Source: JAYEIA01 sp964472505 (GTDB lineage: Bacteria > Bacteroidota > Bacteroidia > Bacteroidales > JAADGE01). Taken from it: 33,180 nucleotides of DNA. Made by a program: the position numbers and the translations under genes. The first letter of the stretch is position 1. Every line of letters begins with the position of its first letter. The DNA lies in NCBI GenBank assembly GCA_964472505.1, contig CAYYQW010000043.1, positions 1-33,180 on the forward strand. The letters are read 5' to 3'. The notes below the pieces were generated by a model. The model was not told where the DNA came from. It saw nothing but the letters and a program-made list of their open reading frames with translations, and searched no databases. Of the stretch, positions 15,752 to 24,200 are shown in pieces.

Positions 15752-17194
15752 ATGAAGAAATTTAAAATGGCCTTACACTGGCAAATACTCATTGCCTTGA
15801 TTGCTGCAGTAATTTTTGGAATCAGTTTTCCTACCAAATATCAATTGAGCAATGAAAAATATTTGGAGATAAAAAAACGCTCGGAACACTTGGAATTTAC
15901 AAACAGCCAAATTAAAGCCTTGGAAGTTCTGACTTTTAAAAAACCGCAAACCGAATCAAAATTTATTGAAAACATTCATGAATTACCTACCGACCCGTTT
16001 AACATTCGGCAAATAAATACCATAGCCGATAAAGCCGAGTACAATCCTGAACTTAGTTATGTAGCTTGGATGGGCGATATATTTCTGCGCGCTCTTAAAA
16101 TGATTATCATCCCTCTGATTTTAGCCTCCATTATATCCGGGGTGGCTAATATTGGTTCGGCTAAGAATTTGGGGAGATTAGGGCTTAAAACCATGCTGTA
16201 CTATCTGTCTACCAGCACACTGGCTATTCTAACCGGCTTATTTCTGGTCAATACCATAAAACCCGGCAACAGTATCGATCCGGACAGCTTTCGTTTGAAA
16301 GAAACGTTTAGCGTTGAAAGCCATTCACTTGGGCAAACCTTAATTGAAATTGTTCCCGAAAATATATTTCAGGCTTTTGTGCGACAGGATATGCTTTCAA
16401 TCATCTTTTTTTCAATTTTGTTTGGCTTCTTCATAACCCGTACCGAGCCAAAATACAGTCAACTGCTGGGCAATTTCTTCAATTCATTTTTTGAAGTCAT
16501 GATGAAAATAACCATGTTCATCATTCGTTTTACGCCTTACGGTGTATTCGGCCTGGTAGCGGTTACCGTTGCCGAACAGGCAGGCGATCCGGTACGCTTG
16601 ATGCAAATTGCCGAAGGTCTTGGTCTCTATTCGCTTACCGTACTGGCAGCTTTGGCCATTCATGCTTTAATCATCCTGCCCTTATATATTAAAATCATAG
16701 GCAAATCCAATCCGTTTAAACACTTAAAGGCAATGCAGGCAGCATTGCTTACGGCTTTTTCAACCTCATCTTCCGGAGCAACCCTTTCTCTGACTATAGA
16801 TTCGGTTACAAATAAATCCGGTGTATCAAATAAAGTATCCGGCTTTACGCTTCCGCTGGGTGCAACCATTAATATGGACGGTACGGCTTTGTATGAATGC
16901 GTTGCGGTTATTTTTATTGCACAAGCCTACGGTTTTGACTTATCTTTCACCGAACAAGTAGTTATTGTAATTACAGCTCTTCTGGCTTCAATAGGAGCGG
17001 CAGCCATACCAATGGCCGGATTGGTAATGATTTCCATAATATTGGCCGCCGTTGATTTGCCGCTTGCAGGCATTGGATTAATATTGGCCGTTGACAGAAT
17101 TTTAGATATGTTCAGAACAGCCACCAATGTATGGAGCGACAGCTGCGGAGCGGTAGTTATAGCAAAGTCGGAAGGCGAAGAACTCAAAGTGTAA
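15752..17194 (+). CDS. Dicarboxylate/acidic amino acid:cation symporter (DAACS family)
   Basis: A 480-residue inner-membrane secondary transporter of the glutamate transporter fold. Seen: hairpin 1 motif AFSTSSSGATL (335-345), NMDGT (374-378), hairpin 2 region SIGAAAIPMAG (413-423), and TM8 LDMFRTATNVWSDS with Asp452, Arg455, Asn459 and Asp463. By alignment with GltPh, Arg455 occupies the position that binds the substrate side-chain carboxylate. Asn459 and Asp463 fall at sodium-site positions, so glutamate/aspartate or C4-dicarboxylate uptake is likely. Between TM1 and TM2 there is an approximately 70-residue hydrophilic insert (about 30-100), much longer than in GltPh. The gene stands alone; the next gene starts 92 bp later on the same strand. 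Confidence 0.9.
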   Translation: MKKFKMALHWQILIALIAAVIFGISFPTKYQLSNEKYLEIKKRSEHLEFTNSQIKALEVLTFKKPQTESKFIENIHELPTDPFNIRQINTIADKAEYNPELSYVAWMGDIFLRALKMIIIPLILASIISGVANIGSAKNLGRLGLKTMLYYLSTSTLAILTGLFLVNTIKPGNSIDPDSFRLKETFSVESHSLGQTLIEIVPENIFQAFVRQDMLSIIFFSILFGFFITRTEPKYSQLLGNFFNSFFEVMMKITMFIIRFTPYGVFGLVAVTVAEQAGDPVRLMQIAEGLGLYSLTVLAALAIHALIILPLYIKIIGKSNPFKHLKAMQAALLTAFSTSSSGATLSLTIDSVTNKSGVSNKVSGFTLPLGATINMDGTALYECVAVIFIAQAYGFDLSFTEQVVIVITALLASIGAAAIPMAGLVMISIILAAVDLPLAGIGLILAVDRILDMFRTATNVWSDSCGAVVIAKSEGEELKV

Positions 17195-17286
17195 ACAGAA
17201 ACAAAATTTAAAATTGAGGCTAGTTTTTTCAATAGTCGCTCAATTAACAATATTTTTTATAAATTAGGCAACAGAAACATCCGCAG

Positions 17287-20200
17287 ATGAATGAATCAAT
17301 ACTAAAAGCCCTGATGCGACTCTTCGCTATTATAGCGAATGTGGATGAAAGCGGTGTGTCAAAAAAAGCCATGCAAATAGTAGAAGGCTATCTGCTGCTT
17401 ATGCTCAACAGAAAAAATGTAGATGAATACCTTAGCCTTTTTGATAGTTATGTGAAAATTCATCATAAAATAAAGGATAAAGACAGCCTTAAAGCTAAAA
17501 AGCGTACTTCCGTTAATTCTGTAAAAGTGCTGATGATTTGTAATGAAATTAACGAGCAACTGCATCAGGAAGAAAAAATCATTGTACTTGTCAGGTTGTT
17601 GGAATTTATCAGCGAAGATAATGTAATTAGTGATGAAGAACTGGAATTTGTAAAAACGGTTGCCGAGGTTTTTAATATAAGCCAAAAAGAGTACAATTCA
17701 ATCAAAAGCTTTGTCTTTTCGGGCACTGACTTTCCGGAAAAATATTCATCGCAAATACTATTAATTAATAAGTCAAAGCAAGCCCCAAATGCTGAAATTA
17801 AGCATATTAGGTCAAAAAATATGGATGGCGAAATTGGTATTCTCTTTATTGAAAGTACCGGCACGTTTATTCTTAAATATATTGGCGAAAGCACCATTTT
17901 TCTGAATAGCCAGAACATCAAGCCTCGCAGAATTTATGTATTCGATACGGGTTCGGTTATTAAAAGCCCCAAAATTGCACCCATTTATCAAAGCGATGCC
18001 GTCAGTGCATTTATAAGCTCCGAACATAAAGAAAAAGTGATTTTTCGTGCCGATAATATTGCCTATACATACCCGGGCAGTACCAACGGTATTAAGCCTT
18101 TCAGTTTTGAAGCCAAATCGGGCAACTTGGTAGGCATAATGGGCGGCAGCGGCGTGGGTAAATCCACTCTGCTAAACCTTCTGAACGGAAACCTGAAACC
18201 CGATACCGGAACAATTACTATCAACGGTTACAACATTCACAGCAACAAAAGCGATACCGAAGGAATCATAGGTTTTGTACCTCAAGATGATTTATTAATT
18301 GAGGAACTCAGCGTTTATCAGAATTTATACTTTAATGCCAAACTTTGTTTCAGTAAATTTAATGAATCACAAATAAAAGAACGGGTATTAAAAATATTGG
18401 ATGATCTGGAACTATTATCAGTAAAAAATTTAACGGTAGGAAGCCCTCTGAAAAAATTCATCAGCGGAGGTCAGCGCAAACGGCTCAATATTGCATTGGA
18501 GCTTATGCGTGAGCCAACCATATTGATTGTAGATGAGCCCACATCCGGTTTATCGTCCATGGATTCCGAAACGGTTATGTCTTTGCTTAAAGAACAAAGT
18601 TTACAAGGAAAAGTGGTTTTGGTAAATATCCACCAGCCTTCATCTGAAATATATAAACTCTTTGATAATCTCTTAATTCTGGACCAAGGCGGGTATCCGG
18701 TGTATCAAGGCAACCCGGTAAATGCCCTCACCTATTTTAAGAAAAAAGCAAATTTTGTAAATGCCGAAGACAATGAATGTATAACCTGCGGTAATGTAGA
18801 TGCAGAGCTTCCGCTCCAAATTCTTGAAGCTCGGCAGGTAGATCAGTTTGGGAAATTTACCAAAGAACGTAAAATATCCCCAAAAGAATGGTATTCCTAT
18901 TACCACAGCAAGCTCCAACAAGCGGAATTAAGCAATTTAGATAAACCGAAGAAAAAATCACTGCCGAAAAACAATTTTAATATTCCCTGTAAGTTTGAGC
19001 AGTTCAAAATATTTTCTTTACGAAACATACTTGCCAAATTAACCGATAGGCAATATCTGCTGATAACTTTTACCGAAGCACCTTTACTGGCAGTTATACT
19101 CGGTTATTTCTCAAAATACATCAGCGGTACAGATGACGACCCGACAAAATATATTTTTGCCGAAAACATGAATCTGCCGGCATTTTTGTTTATGGCGGTT
19201 ACCGTTGCACTGTTTATAGGCCTTACCGTAAGCGCCGAAGAAATTATTAAAGACCGTAAAATTCTAAAGCGCGAGAAATTTCTGAACCTAAGCAAATTCG
19301 CATACCTTAATTCCAAAATTTTTGTATTATTTATCATCTCGGCCATTCAAACACTAAGCTTTGTACTTATCGGAAATCTGATTCTGGAAATAAAAGGCAT
19401 GACCATAAGTTACTGGCTAATATTATTTTCCGCCTCCGCCTTTGCCAATCTGTTGGGCTTGAATATCTCAGCTTCATTAAAGTCGGTGGTAACTATTTAC
19501 ATTACCATTCCCTTTATATTGGTACCGCAATTATTATTCAGCGGTGTAATAGTAGATTTTACCAAGCTGCACAGAAGTTTTACTTCCTACAATCATGTCC
19601 CTGTAATCGGTGATTTAATGACTTCTCGATGGGCTTACGAAGCACTGACAGTTGAGCAATACAGAAAAAACGAATACGAAAAACATTTTTTTGAAAACGA
19701 TAAAAATAAAAGCATTTTTACTTATCGGATTTCTTATCTGATTCCTAAATTGCAAGAACTTCTTAACGAAATAAAAAAGAAGCCCGAAGATGTGAATAAA
19801 AATACTTATGCACTCTTACGCGACGGCTTTTCAAAGCTTTACACCAAGCGCGCAAAAGAAGCGCCTTTTTTTGAAGAAATACAGGAGAATAAACTGAGTG
19901 AAACCGGTATAGCTTCTGCACTTTTGTTTTTAAAAGATGAAACGAAATTATATAACGGAGCTTTAAGAAAACTCCGGAACGAAAGCAATCAAATATTCAC
20001 CGATCTGGCTAAAGAATACGGAAGTAAAGAAGCTATATACAAACTAAAAGCCGATTACCACAACAAACAACTTGAGGATCTTCTTCAAAATAAAGACGAG
20101 ATTTCGGCTTATAAAATTGATCATAATCAAATAATACAGCTCAAAGATCCCATATACAAAGACCCGATCTCTAATAACGGGCGTGCACATTTTTATGCAC

Positions 20201-20352
20201 CACATAAACAGATTGGAAATTTAAAAATTAATACACCAATTTTTAATATTCTGTTTATATGGTTTACTTCCGCAATCCTCTACTTTTTCCTTATTTTTAA
20301 TGTTTTCGGAAAACTAATTTCTGTATTTAATAAAGATGAAGACCCTGTATAA
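17287..20352 (+). CDS. ABCG-like (ABC-2 type) transporter with TerB-like and FHA-like N-terminal regions
   Basis: A 1021-residue fused ABC half-transporter. Residues 1-145 are helical and TerB-like, with an acidic ISEDNVISDEELEFV segment resembling a metal-binding loop. Residues about 180-245 are short beta-strands with an FHA-like pattern (TIFLNSQNIKPRRIYVFDTG). The ABC domain (about 252-480) has Walker A GGSGVGKST (286-294), signature ISGGQRKR (392-399), Walker B ILIVDEPTSG (412-421) and the H-loop His449. A CxxC (Cys498/Cys501) follows. Six membrane spans lie at about 591-608, 628-648, 673-697, 706-726, 731-753 and 984-1006. A charged, mostly helical extracytoplasmic domain of about 225 residues sits between spans 5 and 6. 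Substrate is unknown. The domain order is reminiscent of ABCG exporters, not uptake systems. Confidence 0.85.
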   Translation: MNESILKALMRLFAIIANVDESGVSKKAMQIVEGYLLLMLNRKNVDEYLSLFDSYVKIHHKIKDKDSLKAKKRTSVNSVKVLMICNEINEQLHQEEKIIVLVRLLEFISEDNVISDEELEFVKTVAEVFNISQKEYNSIKSFVFSGTDFPEKYSSQILLINKSKQAPNAEIKHIRSKNMDGEIGILFIESTGTFILKYIGESTIFLNSQNIKPRRIYVFDTGSVIKSPKIAPIYQSDAVSAFISSEHKEKVIFRADNIAYTYPGSTNGIKPFSFEAKSGNLVGIMGGSGVGKSTLLNLLNGNLKPDTGTITINGYNIHSNKSDTEGIIGFVPQDDLLIEELSVYQNLYFNAKLCFSKFNESQIKERVLKILDDLELLSVKNLTVGSPLKKFISGGQRKRLNIALELMREPTILIVDEPTSGLSSMDSETVMSLLKEQSLQGKVVLVNIHQPSSEIYKLFDNLLILDQGGYPVYQGNPVNALTYFKKKANFVNAEDNECITCGNVDAELPLQILEARQVDQFGKFTKERKISPKEWYSYYHSKLQQAELSNLDKPKKKSLPKNNFNIPCKFEQFKIFSLRNILAKLTDRQYLLITFTEAPLLAVILGYFSKYISGTDDDPTKYIFAENMNLPAFLFMAVTVALFIGLTVSAEEIIKDRKILKREKFLNLSKFAYLNSKIFVLFIISAIQTLSFVLIGNLILEIKGMTISYWLILFSASAFANLLGLNISASLKSVVTIYITIPFILVPQLLFSGVIVDFTKLHRSFTSYNHVPVIGDLMTSRWAYEALTVEQYRKNEYEKHFFENDKNKSIFTYRISYLIPKLQELLNEIKKKPEDVNKNTYALLRDGFSKLYTKRAKEAPFFEEIQENKLSETGIASALLFLKDETKLYNGALRKLRNESNQIFTDLAKEYGSKEAIYKLKADYHNKQLEDLLQNKDEISAYKIDHNQIIQLKDPIYKDPISNNGRAHFYAPHKQIGNLKINTPIFNILFIWFTSAILYFFLIFNVFGKLISVFNKDEDPV

Positions 20353-20354
20353 TA

Positions 20355-20386
20355 TAGATATAAGATTTAAGTATTTAGATATAAGA
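20355..20386. repeat. Direct repeat TAGATATAAGA x2
   Basis: Two exact 11-bp copies (20355-20365 and 20376-20386), 21 bp apart start to start, lie just after the ABC transporter stop codon. They sit in a TTTAAG/TTTAGATATAAG-rich stretch that looks like a remnant of a short dispersed repeat. No function is evident. Confidence 0.4.
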
Positions 20387-20502
20387 CAAGTTCGTAATCC
20401 GGCTGCAAGACAGTCCGCCGCCAAGGAGAGAATAATTGAAATATAAAACTTATTTTCGGTAATTTGAGAACTATTAGACTTCGGTAAATACATTCCAAAC
20501 GC

Positions 20503-20550
20503 TTAAAAAACAGAAAGCCGCTGTCTGTTAAGATGCGGCTTTCTTGTATT
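20503..20550. terminator. Bidirectional terminator between the ABC transporter and the FadL-like gene
   Basis: AGAAAGCCGC (20512-20521) pairs perfectly with GCGGCTTTCT (20535-20544) around a 13-nt loop. On the minus strand the stem is followed by G and six T, which suits the FadL-like gene ending at 20567. On the plus strand a weaker TTGTATTT tract follows. Confidence 0.8.
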
Positions 20551-20566
20551 TATAAAGCACTGAAGC

Positions 20567-22114
20567 TTATCTCAGCCCAAATGTAACGGTTATGTATTGG
20601 AATTTTTTTGTAAGCTCTGCCGTGGGCTCCGTGGTATCTCCAATAGGGTCGTGCGGATAATAAATTTGGGCATCATACATATATAAAGTTTGCGGAGCTA
20701 AGGAATAAGAATAAGCCAAGTCGATATATCCGTTTTTGCCGGCAAAACTTAAACCGCCGGAATAGACCGATCGTGCGTTATCCATAATACCGGTATCATC
20801 CGCATAAGCACTCGGATACAGCGCATAACCTCCTCTGAATTTCAATCGTCCGAAATTAAACTCTGCACCGCCTCTCAGATTGTGCGTTTCTTTATACATG
20901 GTTTCTATCAAATCATTTTCCCGATCAAAATCGGCGGCACCGGATTTAAGATGCATGCTTGAATAATCAACATACTCATATTCAGCAGAAAATGTCATGG
21001 GAACCGTATAAAAACTTCCTATTTGATATTGATCCAATATCAAAGCCGCACCGGCATTGAAACGTCTCGGCTGGTGCAGGTTCCAATCAAAATAGTTGTA
21101 ATCCGAATCGTAAAAGTAAGAATAATTATTATTGTCATCCGGAGTATAAAAGCGCGAACTCATACCGGTTCGGTATTCTTCCTGAAAGCTTGTAAGCGTT
21201 TTGGTATGAAAAGCGGCACTTAGCCTTAGAAGAGGAATGGGCTGCATAATAATTCCGGCTTTTACATTTATACCGGTTCCGTTAGTAATCAAAGTTTCGC
21301 TAAACTCCATGGTTTCGGGATCCATGCGCACCTGATTCCCTTCACCGTCCATAGCATATACCTCATTATAATCGGCTTCTGAAAAACTCATGCGCTTATC
21401 ATAAGTTAAAAATTGAGTTCCGACGGTTAGGCCCAGACTGATAATGTCATTATAGTTTGCTGCCATGCTAAAATCAAATTCACCTTTACCGCCTCGTGTT
21501 AAATCTTCTCTTCTTTGGCGTTCACCGTATAAGCCGGCATCCGTTATAAACGAATAATATTCATTTTTGTCTTCATCGTAATTAATAAGATAAGCTTCGT
21601 AGGCTAATTCTTCCCGAAAAGGGTTCAAAGTAGCCTCTCTGTTGTTAGCATTATAAACATAGAAATCGTGTATGGAGCCTTCATTGTTAATTCCGGAGGC
21701 TATGGCATCCATACGGTACTCATTCAGCCGATTATAGCCTAATCCAAAAGAAACGGCTTTCCAATCAGAGCCTTCGTTGCGTTTTGTAAATGAAAAAGCC
21801 AGATTGTCCACACTGTAACCAAAACGGTCTTCGCTTCGCTTGTTACCTAAAAAATTGGTTTCAGCGGTATTAAGCATAAAATTAGATGTGAAAGACAGCT
21901 GATTGCTGTTGAAAAGTGCCAAGCCGGCAGGATTTGTTGCCATAACCGATAAATCGGCTCCTACGGGCGACAATGCACCGCCCATAGACAATGATTTTGA
22001 GGTGCTTCCGTATATTTGTTGCGAGAATAATAAGGCATCTGCCTGATATTGTGCATAAGTTTGACTGAGAGCAGCAAAAAGAAAAGCTGCTGCAAAAATG
22101 AATTTCTTTATCAT
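20567..22114 (-). CDS. OmpP1/FadL/TodX-family outer membrane protein
   Basis: A 515-residue predicted outer-membrane beta-barrel of the FadL-type family, whose members pass hydrophobic compounds such as long-chain fatty acids. The signal peptide MIKKFIFAAAFLFAALSQTYA is followed by an N-terminal region with MGGALSPVGADLSVMATNPAGL. The NPAGL motif and preceding Gly-rich stretch are family hallmarks. The rest is amphipathic strands with aromatic girdles (e.g. LKFRGGYALYPSAY, YIDLAYSYSLAP), ending in TVTFGLR with Arg last instead of the more common Phe. The frame opens at 22192, but that start lies inside the terminator of the upstream gene (22160-22190), so I use the ATG at 22114. The substrate is unknown. 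A fatty-acid-related enzyme (24201) lies two genes away. Confidence 0.82.
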   Translation of the reverse strand: MIKKFIFAAAFLFAALSQTYAQYQADALLFSQQIYGSTSKSLSMGGALSPVGADLSVMATNPAGLALFNSNQLSFTSNFMLNTAETNFLGNKRSEDRFGYSVDNLAFSFTKRNEGSDWKAVSFGLGYNRLNEYRMDAIASGINNEGSIHDFYVYNANNREATLNPFREELAYEAYLINYDEDKNEYYSFITDAGLYGERQRREDLTRGGKGEFDFSMAANYNDIISLGLTVGTQFLTYDKRMSFSEADYNEVYAMDGEGNQVRMDPETMEFSETLITNGTGINVKAGIIMQPIPLLRLSAAFHTKTLTSFQEEYRTGMSSRFYTPDDNNNYSYFYDSDYNYFDWNLHQPRRFNAGAALILDQYQIGSFYTVPMTFSAEYEYVDYSSMHLKSGAADFDRENDLIETMYKETHNLRGGAEFNFGRLKFRGGYALYPSAYADDTGIMDNARSVYSGGLSFAGKNGYIDLAYSYSLAPQTLYMYDAQIYYPHDPIGDTTEPTAELTKKFQYITVTFGLR

Positions 22115-22159
22115 GATTATAAGTTTTTGTTTTAAATTAATTTTCGGAATAATAAAACC

Positions 22160-22190
22160 AAAAAAAGGCCTCACAAAAGCTTGTAAGGCC
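22160..22190 (-). terminator. Rho-independent terminator after the repeat lipoprotein gene
   Basis: On the minus strand GGCCT...AGGCC with further pairing (TTACAA with TTGTGA, one mismatch) forms a 10-position stem at 22167-22190, followed by seven T (22166-22160). It lies between the stop at 22205 and the FadL-like start at 22114. Confidence 0.8.
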
Positions 22191-22204
22191 AATTTTTGAA
22201 TTGA

Positions 22205-23935
22205 TTATCTCTTTCCGCCTCGTGAACTTGAACTACTTGACGATGAGCTTCTTGAGGATGAACTTCTTGAAGAGCCCGAGCTTCTGCTTGAGCTTGAACT
22301 GCTTCTTACCGAAGAAGAACGGCTTGAGCGTGTACTTGAATTACGTACGCTTGAGCTGTTTGATCTTGTGTTTGATCCTCTGCTGTATGAAGATCGGTTA
22401 TTATTAGAGCGGGGATTGCTGCTGCGTGTTGAAGTTCCTTTACTGCTGCTTCTGCTTGGCGTTCCGCTGCTGTAATTTGATCTGGAAGTACTGCCGGGGC
22501 TCGTATAAGAATTTTTCTTTGAGCTTCCGGTGCTGCTTCTGTAGCTCGAATTTGTTGTGTTTGGTCGTTCATAATTTGAACGGTCGCCGGTTGAGGTACG
22601 AGAATAATTCGATCGATATTCGCTTGATCGGTTATAATCCGGAGTATTATCGCTGCTGCTTCTTGTATAATCAGAACTTCTGTTTACACGAGTTCCTACA
22701 TTATCATTTCCGCCTCCGGAGTTGGTTTTCGTTCTTTCATTCGTACCGCGACTTGTATTCGTATTCGTATTTGTGCGCGTATTCTCATTTGAACCACGGT
22801 TCACGTTTGTGTTTGTACGTGTATTCTCATTATTTCCGCGCGTTACGTTTGTATTTGTGCGTGTATTTGAATTGCGATTCAAATTACTGTTTGAACGGCT
22901 ATTCTCGATATTTTCGCGTGTTACATTGTTGTTCGTACGGGTGTTTTCGTTCGTTCCGCGATTTATTTCGGTATTCGTACGAGTATTCTCATTATTTCCG
23001 CGTGTTACATTCGAGTTGCTGCGGGTATTCTCATTGGTTCCGCGGTTCACATTACTTTCTCTGCTTTCTCTCGTGAGATCAGTATTTGTACGATTGCCGC
23101 TTGTATTAGCATTCTCACTTGTGCTTGCTTCATTGCTTCGTGTTACCGAGCCTCTTGAGCGTTCCGCATCTGAACGATTACCGCTGTTTACCGAGCTTCC
23201 GGTAGTACGTCCGGCAGTTGTTCGGTTTACATCGCTTCGATTTCCTCCGGTACGATACGCATCGGTTCTGTTGGTTCCCGAGCGGTGTCCGTAAGATGTT
23301 GATCCGTAAGGTCGGTTATAAGAATACCGGTTGTAATAGTTTGAGTAATATCCGTCATAAAATCCGGCATAATAGCCTCCGTAATAATAGTTATACCTAT
23401 TATAATGGTAACCATATCCGTAGGGATAACCCCAATAGTGATGACGATACCTGTAAGGACTGTAATAAGAACCGTAATGCATTGAGTAGGGATAATCATA
23501 ATAAGTCGAATATCGGTAAGGATATCCGTATCCCCAGCCACCATAGTAATAATAATCGTGGTAATAATCATTTACGATATAAACGCCCGAATGAAATCTG
23601 CGAATACGTGATGAATAAGACGGGTATTCATTGATGATAATTACATCACTGTTTCCGTCACTTTGCACCACTACGGTTTCATCTGAACCTTCCTCTGAAT
23701 AATACTCTACATTATCCGATGCGGTGTTCTCATCGGCATAATTGTCATAAACCTCACCATCGTTCGTTCCGGCTTTGTTGGCCGTATCGTTGGCTTTGTC
23801 TGTCTTTTCTACAATCACTGTTGTTTTTTTCTGCGGATACGCATCATCGTAGGTATGAACCACCCTTGTCGTAGTACATGAGCCCAGGATAAAAACAAAC
23901 AGTGCTGAACCGAGTAATAATGTTAATTTTTTCAT
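22205..23935 (-). CDS. Low-complexity lipoprotein: Tyr/Gly-rich segment, 14-residue Asn/Arg repeats, Ser/Arg tail
   Basis: A 576-residue protein I do not recognise. The signal peptide MKKLTLLLGSALFVFILGSC gives lipidated Cys20 with a good lipobox (LGSC). Residues 25-105 are acidic to neutral. Residues 118-210 are extremely rich in Tyr, Gly and Arg (e.g. YYHDYYYYGGWGYGYPYRY). Residues 295-406 hold eight copies of a repeat close to NVxRGxNENTRxNx (12, 14 or 16 residues). Residues about 410-576 are Ser/Arg/Asn-rich, ending in runs of Ser with Arg and SRGGKR. The chain is strongly basic after residue 105 and likely disordered. No enzyme motif is present. A surface adhesive, matrix or polyanion-binding role is inference. 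It has an unusual Shine-Dalgarno site and its own terminator; long frames on the other strand here are by-products of the repeats. Confidence 0.8.
   Translation of the reverse strand: MKKLTLLLGSALFVFILGSCTTTRVVHTYDDAYPQKKTTVIVEKTDKANDTANKAGTNDGEVYDNYADENTASDNVEYYSEEGSDETVVVQSDGNSDVIIINEYPSYSSRIRRFHSGVYIVNDYYHDYYYYGGWGYGYPYRYSTYYDYPYSMHYGSYYSPYRYRHHYWGYPYGYGYHYNRYNYYYGGYYAGFYDGYYSNYYNRYSYNRPYGSTSYGHRSGTNRTDAYRTGGNRSDVNRTTAGRTTGSSVNSGNRSDAERSRGSVTRSNEASTSENANTSGNRTNTDLTRESRESNVNRGTNENTRSNSNVTRGNNENTRTNTEINRGTNENTRTNNNVTRENIENSRSNSNLNRNSNTRTNTNVTRGNNENTRTNTNVNRGSNENTRTNTNTNTSRGTNERTKTNSGGGNDNVGTRVNRSSDYTRSSSDNTPDYNRSSEYRSNYSRTSTGDRSNYERPNTTNSSYRSSTGSSKKNSYTSPGSTSRSNYSSGTPSRSSSKGTSTRSSNPRSNNNRSSYSRGSNTRSNSSSVRNSSTRSSRSSSVRSSSSSSRSSGSSRSSSSRSSSSSSSSSRGGKR
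22718..23053 (-). repeat. Intragenic tandem repeat, mostly 42-bp units
   Basis: This stretch encodes residues 295-406 of the lipoprotein. Units read NVNRGTNENTRSNS, NVTRGNNENTRTNT, EINRGTNENTRTNN, NVTRENIENSRSNS, NLNRNSNTRTNT, NVTRGNNENTRTNT, NVNRGSNENTRTNT and NTNTSRGTNERTKTNS. Six are 42 bp, one is 36 bp and one 48 bp. The DNA has diverged at synonymous sites between units (for example different Arg codons), so the array is not freshly amplified. Confidence 0.85.
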
Positions 23936-23943
23936 TTTAATTT

Positions 23944-23949
23944 CCTCCT
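23944..23949 (-). promoter_or_regulatory. Strong Shine-Dalgarno site AGGAGG for the repeat lipoprotein
   Basis: On the minus strand AGGAGG ends 8 nt before the ATG at 23935. Most other genes in this window have no such site, as is usual for Bacteroidota, so this one is notable and supports the chosen start. Confidence 0.6.
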
Positions 23950-23951
23950 GT

Positions 23952-23978
23952 CGTTTGATTTCTAAAAACGTTTGATTT
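23952..23978. repeat. Direct repeat CGTTTGATTT x2 in the leader of the repeat lipoprotein gene
   Basis: Two exact 10-bp copies (23952-23961 and 23969-23978) are 17 bp apart, immediately upstream of the AGGAGG site. They could be a regulator-binding or RNA element; their role is unknown. Confidence 0.4.
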
Positions 23979-24163
23979 TCATTTCTAATAGTCCAAAAAC
24001 TGTACCAATCTTTTTCTTGTACTTTCTGAAAACCTTTGCTGTCTTTAGATTTGAACTTTATTTATTAATATTGTTATTTCCTTTTTGTAAATAACAAATG
24101 TTTTAAAGTATTTCTAACTTGGTACTTTGTAATGGGATGTTTTTTTTTGTATTTTCCATAAAA

Positions 24164-24183
24164 AAGGTGAATAAATCCGCCTT
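24164..24183 (-). terminator. Possible weak terminator after the dienoyl-CoA reductase gene
   Basis: On the minus strand AAGGCG and CACCTT can pair (one mismatch) around an 8-nt loop, followed by a run of T. The stem is short, so this is tentative. Confidence 0.35.
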
Positions 24184-24200
24184 ATCGGCACAAAAAAACA

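Noticed and set aside
22426..23294. Two long plus-strand open frames (216 and 190 codons) opposite the repeat lipoprotein gene
   Set aside because: They exist because the minus-strand repeats and Ser/Arg codons keep other frames free of stops. Their products are low-complexity, without a signal peptide or domain, and the minus-strand gene has a lipobox, a Shine-Dalgarno site and a terminator.
23993..24008. Sigma-54-like sequence TGGTAC-N5-TTGG upstream of the repeat lipoprotein (minus strand)
   Set aside because: The GG-to-GG distance is right, but the essential GC at -12 is GG here and no enhancer-binding protein gene is nearby. Chance is likely in this AT-rich leader.
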